DNA of 32,147 nt from Candidatus Campbellbacteria bacterium GW2011_OD1_34_28. Lineage in GTDB: Bacteria > Patescibacteriota > Minisyncoccia > Phycocordibacterales > UBA12079. Both the position numbers and the translations under genes were made by a program. The DNA is taken from contig CP011215.1 of NCBI GenBank assembly GCA_001029775.1, positions 1 through 32,147 of the forward strand, given 5' to 3'. The notes under the pieces are model-generated. The model saw only the letters and a list, made by a program, of their open reading frames with translations. It did not search any database and was not told the origin of the DNA. Of the stretch, positions 30,300 through 32,147 are shown piece after piece. How positions within the stretch are numbered: the first letter of the stretch is position 1; each line of letters starts with the position of its first letter.

Positions 30300-31141
30300 G
30301 TTCCCCCATCACTCTCAAAAACAATCATTCCACTTTCATCCGTCCTCAACAAATCCAAATTTAATTTTTCCAACAAATCCAAAACTTCTTTGTGTGGATG
30401 ACCATAGCGATTATCTTTCTCTACCGAAGCCACAACATATTCGGGACTGGTGATTCCAAGAAACAATTCTGAATTGGATGTCTTTGACCCGTGATGTCCC
30501 AATTTTAAAACATCTATGTCTAATTCGTTTCCAAAAAATCCTGCCAAATATTTCTCTATTACCTGAGGAGAATCTCCTGTGAAAAGAAAAGAACTTTCCC
30601 CATAAACCAATTTCAAAATAACAGAGGCGGTATTTGTTTCAAAGTCGCTTGTGTCACTAACAGGAAATAAAACAGAGAGATAAGCATCATTACCCAAATT
30701 TATCGTTTGCCCTTGTCGAGCCAAAATACTTTTAATTCCCTTTTCTTCCACGATTCTTTTATACTCTAAATAAATTTCACTGTCGGTCTCTACTCCAGAC
30801 TCCATTACGAGATCAACATCGTAATCTTTTAGAACCGGCAACAATCCTCCGAGGTGATCAGCATCTGGATGAGTCATGATGACAATATCAATGGAACGAT
30901 CGTAAAAAGGCATTACTCGTCCCAAATTTCTCATTACAGCCCTATTGCTCCCGCCATCAATCAATACTTGCTTTCCATTAGGAGATTTAATAAAGATTGC
31001 GTCTCCTTGTCCCACGTCAAAAAAAGCAACTTTCAAAGTATTATCCTGCTCGTCAAAGACGGCTGACCAAATAAATAAATTGAGAATCAACAAAACACTC
31101 AAAACATATAATTTAAAGTTTTCTTTAAAATTTTGCATCAA
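30272..31141 (-). CDS. ComEC-like secreted metallo-beta-lactamase-fold hydrolase
   Basis: This 289-residue protein matches the C-terminal MBL domain of the DNA-uptake protein ComEC, with one N-terminal membrane anchor (about residues 11-28) and no competence channel. FFDVGQGDAIFIKSPNG opens the domain; THPDADHLGG gives the metal motif with His91, Asp93, Asp95 and His96; LFTGDSP and KLGHHGSKTSNSELF follow. The active site is predicted to face outside the membrane, where it may degrade DNA or another phosphodiester. Many CPR bacteria have such proteins, which fits nucleotide scavenging. The C-terminal residues come from the stutter repeat. No SD is seen. Confidence 0.88.
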   Translation of the reverse strand: MMQNFKENFKLYVLSVLLILNLFIWSAVFDEQDNTLKVAFFDVGQGDAIFIKSPNGKQVLIDGGSNRAVMRNLGRVMPFYDRSIDIVIMTHPDADHLGGLLPVLKDYDVDLVMESGVETDSEIYLEYKRIVEEKGIKSILARQGQTINLGNDAYLSVLFPVSDTSDFETNTASVILKLVYGESSFLFTGDSPQVIEKYLAGFFGNELDIDVLKLGHHGSKTSNSELFLGITSPEYVVASVEKDNRYGHPHKEVLDLLEKLNLDLLRTDESGMIVFESDGGTEYQVSSSK

Positions 31142-31156
31142 GAATATTTTAACAAA

Positions 31157-31190
31157 TAAAAACAGCCCTGTGTGAACACAAGACTGTTAA
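31157..31190 (-). terminator. terminator of the 66-residue orphan
   Basis: On the minus strand, AACAG-n-TTGTGT and ACACA-n-CTGTT form a slightly imperfect stem followed by TTTTTATTTG. Confidence 0.7.
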
Positions 31191-31198
31191 TGATTTGC

Positions 31199-31399
31199 TT
31201 AATTTGCAATTTTTACCCAACAATCAAAACCAAGAACTTTTTCAAACATCGCGACAGGCTTACCTTGCTCGAGTAACTCACAAACATCATTTCTAACCAA
31301 ACTCTCAAAACTTTCGCCTATTAACTTTTCCTGTTTTTTGTTTGGGACAAACCATCCGCCATACCAACGAAATTTTATTTTATACTTTCTGTATGACAT
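31199..31399 (-). CDS. small orphan protein of 66 residues
   Basis: The protein runs from MSYRKYKIKFRWYGGWFVPN to AMFEKVLGFDCWVKIAN. It is soluble, basic at the start, and rich in aromatic residues; a helix around ESFESLVRNDVCELLEQG is likely. The ATG at 31399 is chosen because GGAGGTTCTCG precedes it and the promoter at 31436-31463 fits. A terminator follows. No family is recognised; it is one of the SD-bearing orphans. Confidence 0.68.
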   Translation of the reverse strand: MSYRKYKIKFRWYGGWFVPNKKQEKLIGESFESLVRNDVCELLEQGKPVAMFEKVLGFDCWVKIAN

Positions 31400-31435
31400 C
31401 GAGAACCTCCACAATAAAATTATATTTCTCAAGAA

Positions 31436-31463
31436 AGTATACTCTGGATCAAACTTAAATCAA
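31436..31463 (-). promoter_or_regulatory. promoter of the 66-residue orphan
   Basis: On the minus strand, TTGATT (31458-31463) and TATACT (31436-31441) are 16 bases apart. Confidence 0.6.
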
Positions 31464-31478
31464 ATATTCTTCAAAACC

Positions 31479-32147
31479 TTAAAATATTCTTGCTTGATCA
31501 TTACCATCTCTGTCATCAATAGAATACCAATCAACTTTTCGTGAAAGATACATTATTGTTGAAAGGATAAAGAACAAACCAACGCTACCTATAAACAACG
31601 CGTAATCTTCTAGTTGAAGCAAGATGTAAATAAACAAATACAAAAATATCAAAATGCCTCCTTCTATAAGAACGAGTTTCTTTTCGTTTAAAATTGTATA
31701 TGAATATAACAAGATAAGTCCCACAGTAGAAACCCCCGCTATTCCATAAGCAATATTAAATCCCAATATTTCTGAAATTGATACCAACAAAGAATAGAAA
31801 AGTACCAAAGCGAGGCCGACAAGAATATATTGAATTGGGTGGACTCTTCTTCTATTAAATATTTCAAAAGATAAAAATACTAAAAATGTAAGCGCTATTA
31901 TCAAGAGTGCGTATTTAGCAGAACGATTTGATTTCTGATAATCGTCAACCGGTTTTATCAAACTCACACCAAATACAGAATCATAAATACCATAGGTACT
32001 ACCTATCCATGATTGTGGGTAATTTCTGTTTAAATCCAAGATGTGCCAATCACTCTTAAATCCTTTTTCGTCGATCTCTCTATTATCTGGCAAAAAAGAA
32101 CCGTCAAAACTTGGAGCTATCCATGTTGAAGATATTTTTACATCAGT
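31479..32147 (-). CDS. creD: CreD-like inner membrane protein, 5' end outside the window
   Basis: The C-terminal part of a CreD/Cet-family membrane protein. The frame stays open to the window edge (W-I-A-P-S-F-D-G-S-F-L-P), so the TTG at 32093 is not the start. Family marks are FGVSLIKPVDDYQKSNRSAKYALL, HPIQYILVGLALVLFYSLL, a run of five to six hydrophobic segments, LLQLEDYALFIGSVGLFFIL and the end MYLSRKVDWYS. CreD in other bacteria is an envelope-stress protein controlled by CreBC; no such regulator is visible here. About 223 codons are in the window; full-length CreD is usually 400-450 residues. Confidence 0.85.
   Translation of the reverse strand, partial: TDVKISSTWIAPSFDGSFLPDNREIDEKGFKSDWHILDLNRNYPQSWIGSTYGIYDSVFGVSLIKPVDDYQKSNRSAKYALLIIALTFLVFLSFEIFNRRRVHPIQYILVGLALVLFYSLLVSISEILGFNIAYGIAGVSTVGLILLYSYTILNEKKLVLIEGGILIFLYLFIYILLQLEDYALFIGSVGLFFILSTIMYLSRKVDWYSIDDRDGNDQARIF

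Overview
The window looks like a chromosomal segment of a Candidate Phyla Radiation (Patescibacteria) bacterium, probably a Parcubacteria-type lineage. The reasons are A+T-rich DNA, short genes, a 23S rRNA gene carrying group I introns and extra helices, many orphan small proteins, and housekeeping genes with no Shine-Dalgarno (SD) sequence. This placement is inferred from style. The window contains no 16S gene, so it cannot be confirmed here.

Layout. Positions 1-4164 hold a small cysteine protein, a glycosyltransferase preceded by the remnant of a paralogue, a REP-associated tyrosine transposase (RAYT) with its palindromes, and a membrane protein-rodA pair. Positions 4212-9902 form one minus-strand rRNA transcription unit: promoter, leader with an attenuator-like terminator, 23S rRNA with two group I introns, an odd tRNA, a structured spacer RNA and 5S rRNA. 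The intact 5S lies nested inside a second, split 5S copy. Positions 10007-16974 hold single-gene units: orphan proteins, superoxide dismutase, a BASS-type transporter, formamidopyrimidine-DNA glycosylase and a membrane-anchored trypsin-like protease. Positions 17286-28495 carry a broken-up str/S10 cluster on the minus strand (rpsL-rpsG, fusA, tuf-rpsJ-rplC-rplD-rplW-rplB), with orphan genes between rpsG and fusA. Positions 28568-32147 hold an M50 protease, rpmB, several orphans, a ComEC-like metallo-beta-lactamase and a CreD-like protein cut by the window edge.

Two gene classes stand out. Conserved housekeeping genes lack an SD and often follow A/T-rich heptamer-octamer 'stutter' repeats. About eleven orphan genes have a strong AGGAGG-type SD, and most also have their own sigma70-like promoter and terminator. 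Two of these orphans share an identical 57-bp promoter block.

The most unusual non-coding signals are: three copies of a structured element with a conserved CCGTAT/ATACGG hairpin and locus-specific outer stems (after the rRNA leader, rplB and tuf); palindromes with a GTCsGAC core inserted in frame in the RAYT and mutM genes; the nested 5S; and long fold-back palindromes whose arms reach into stop codons.
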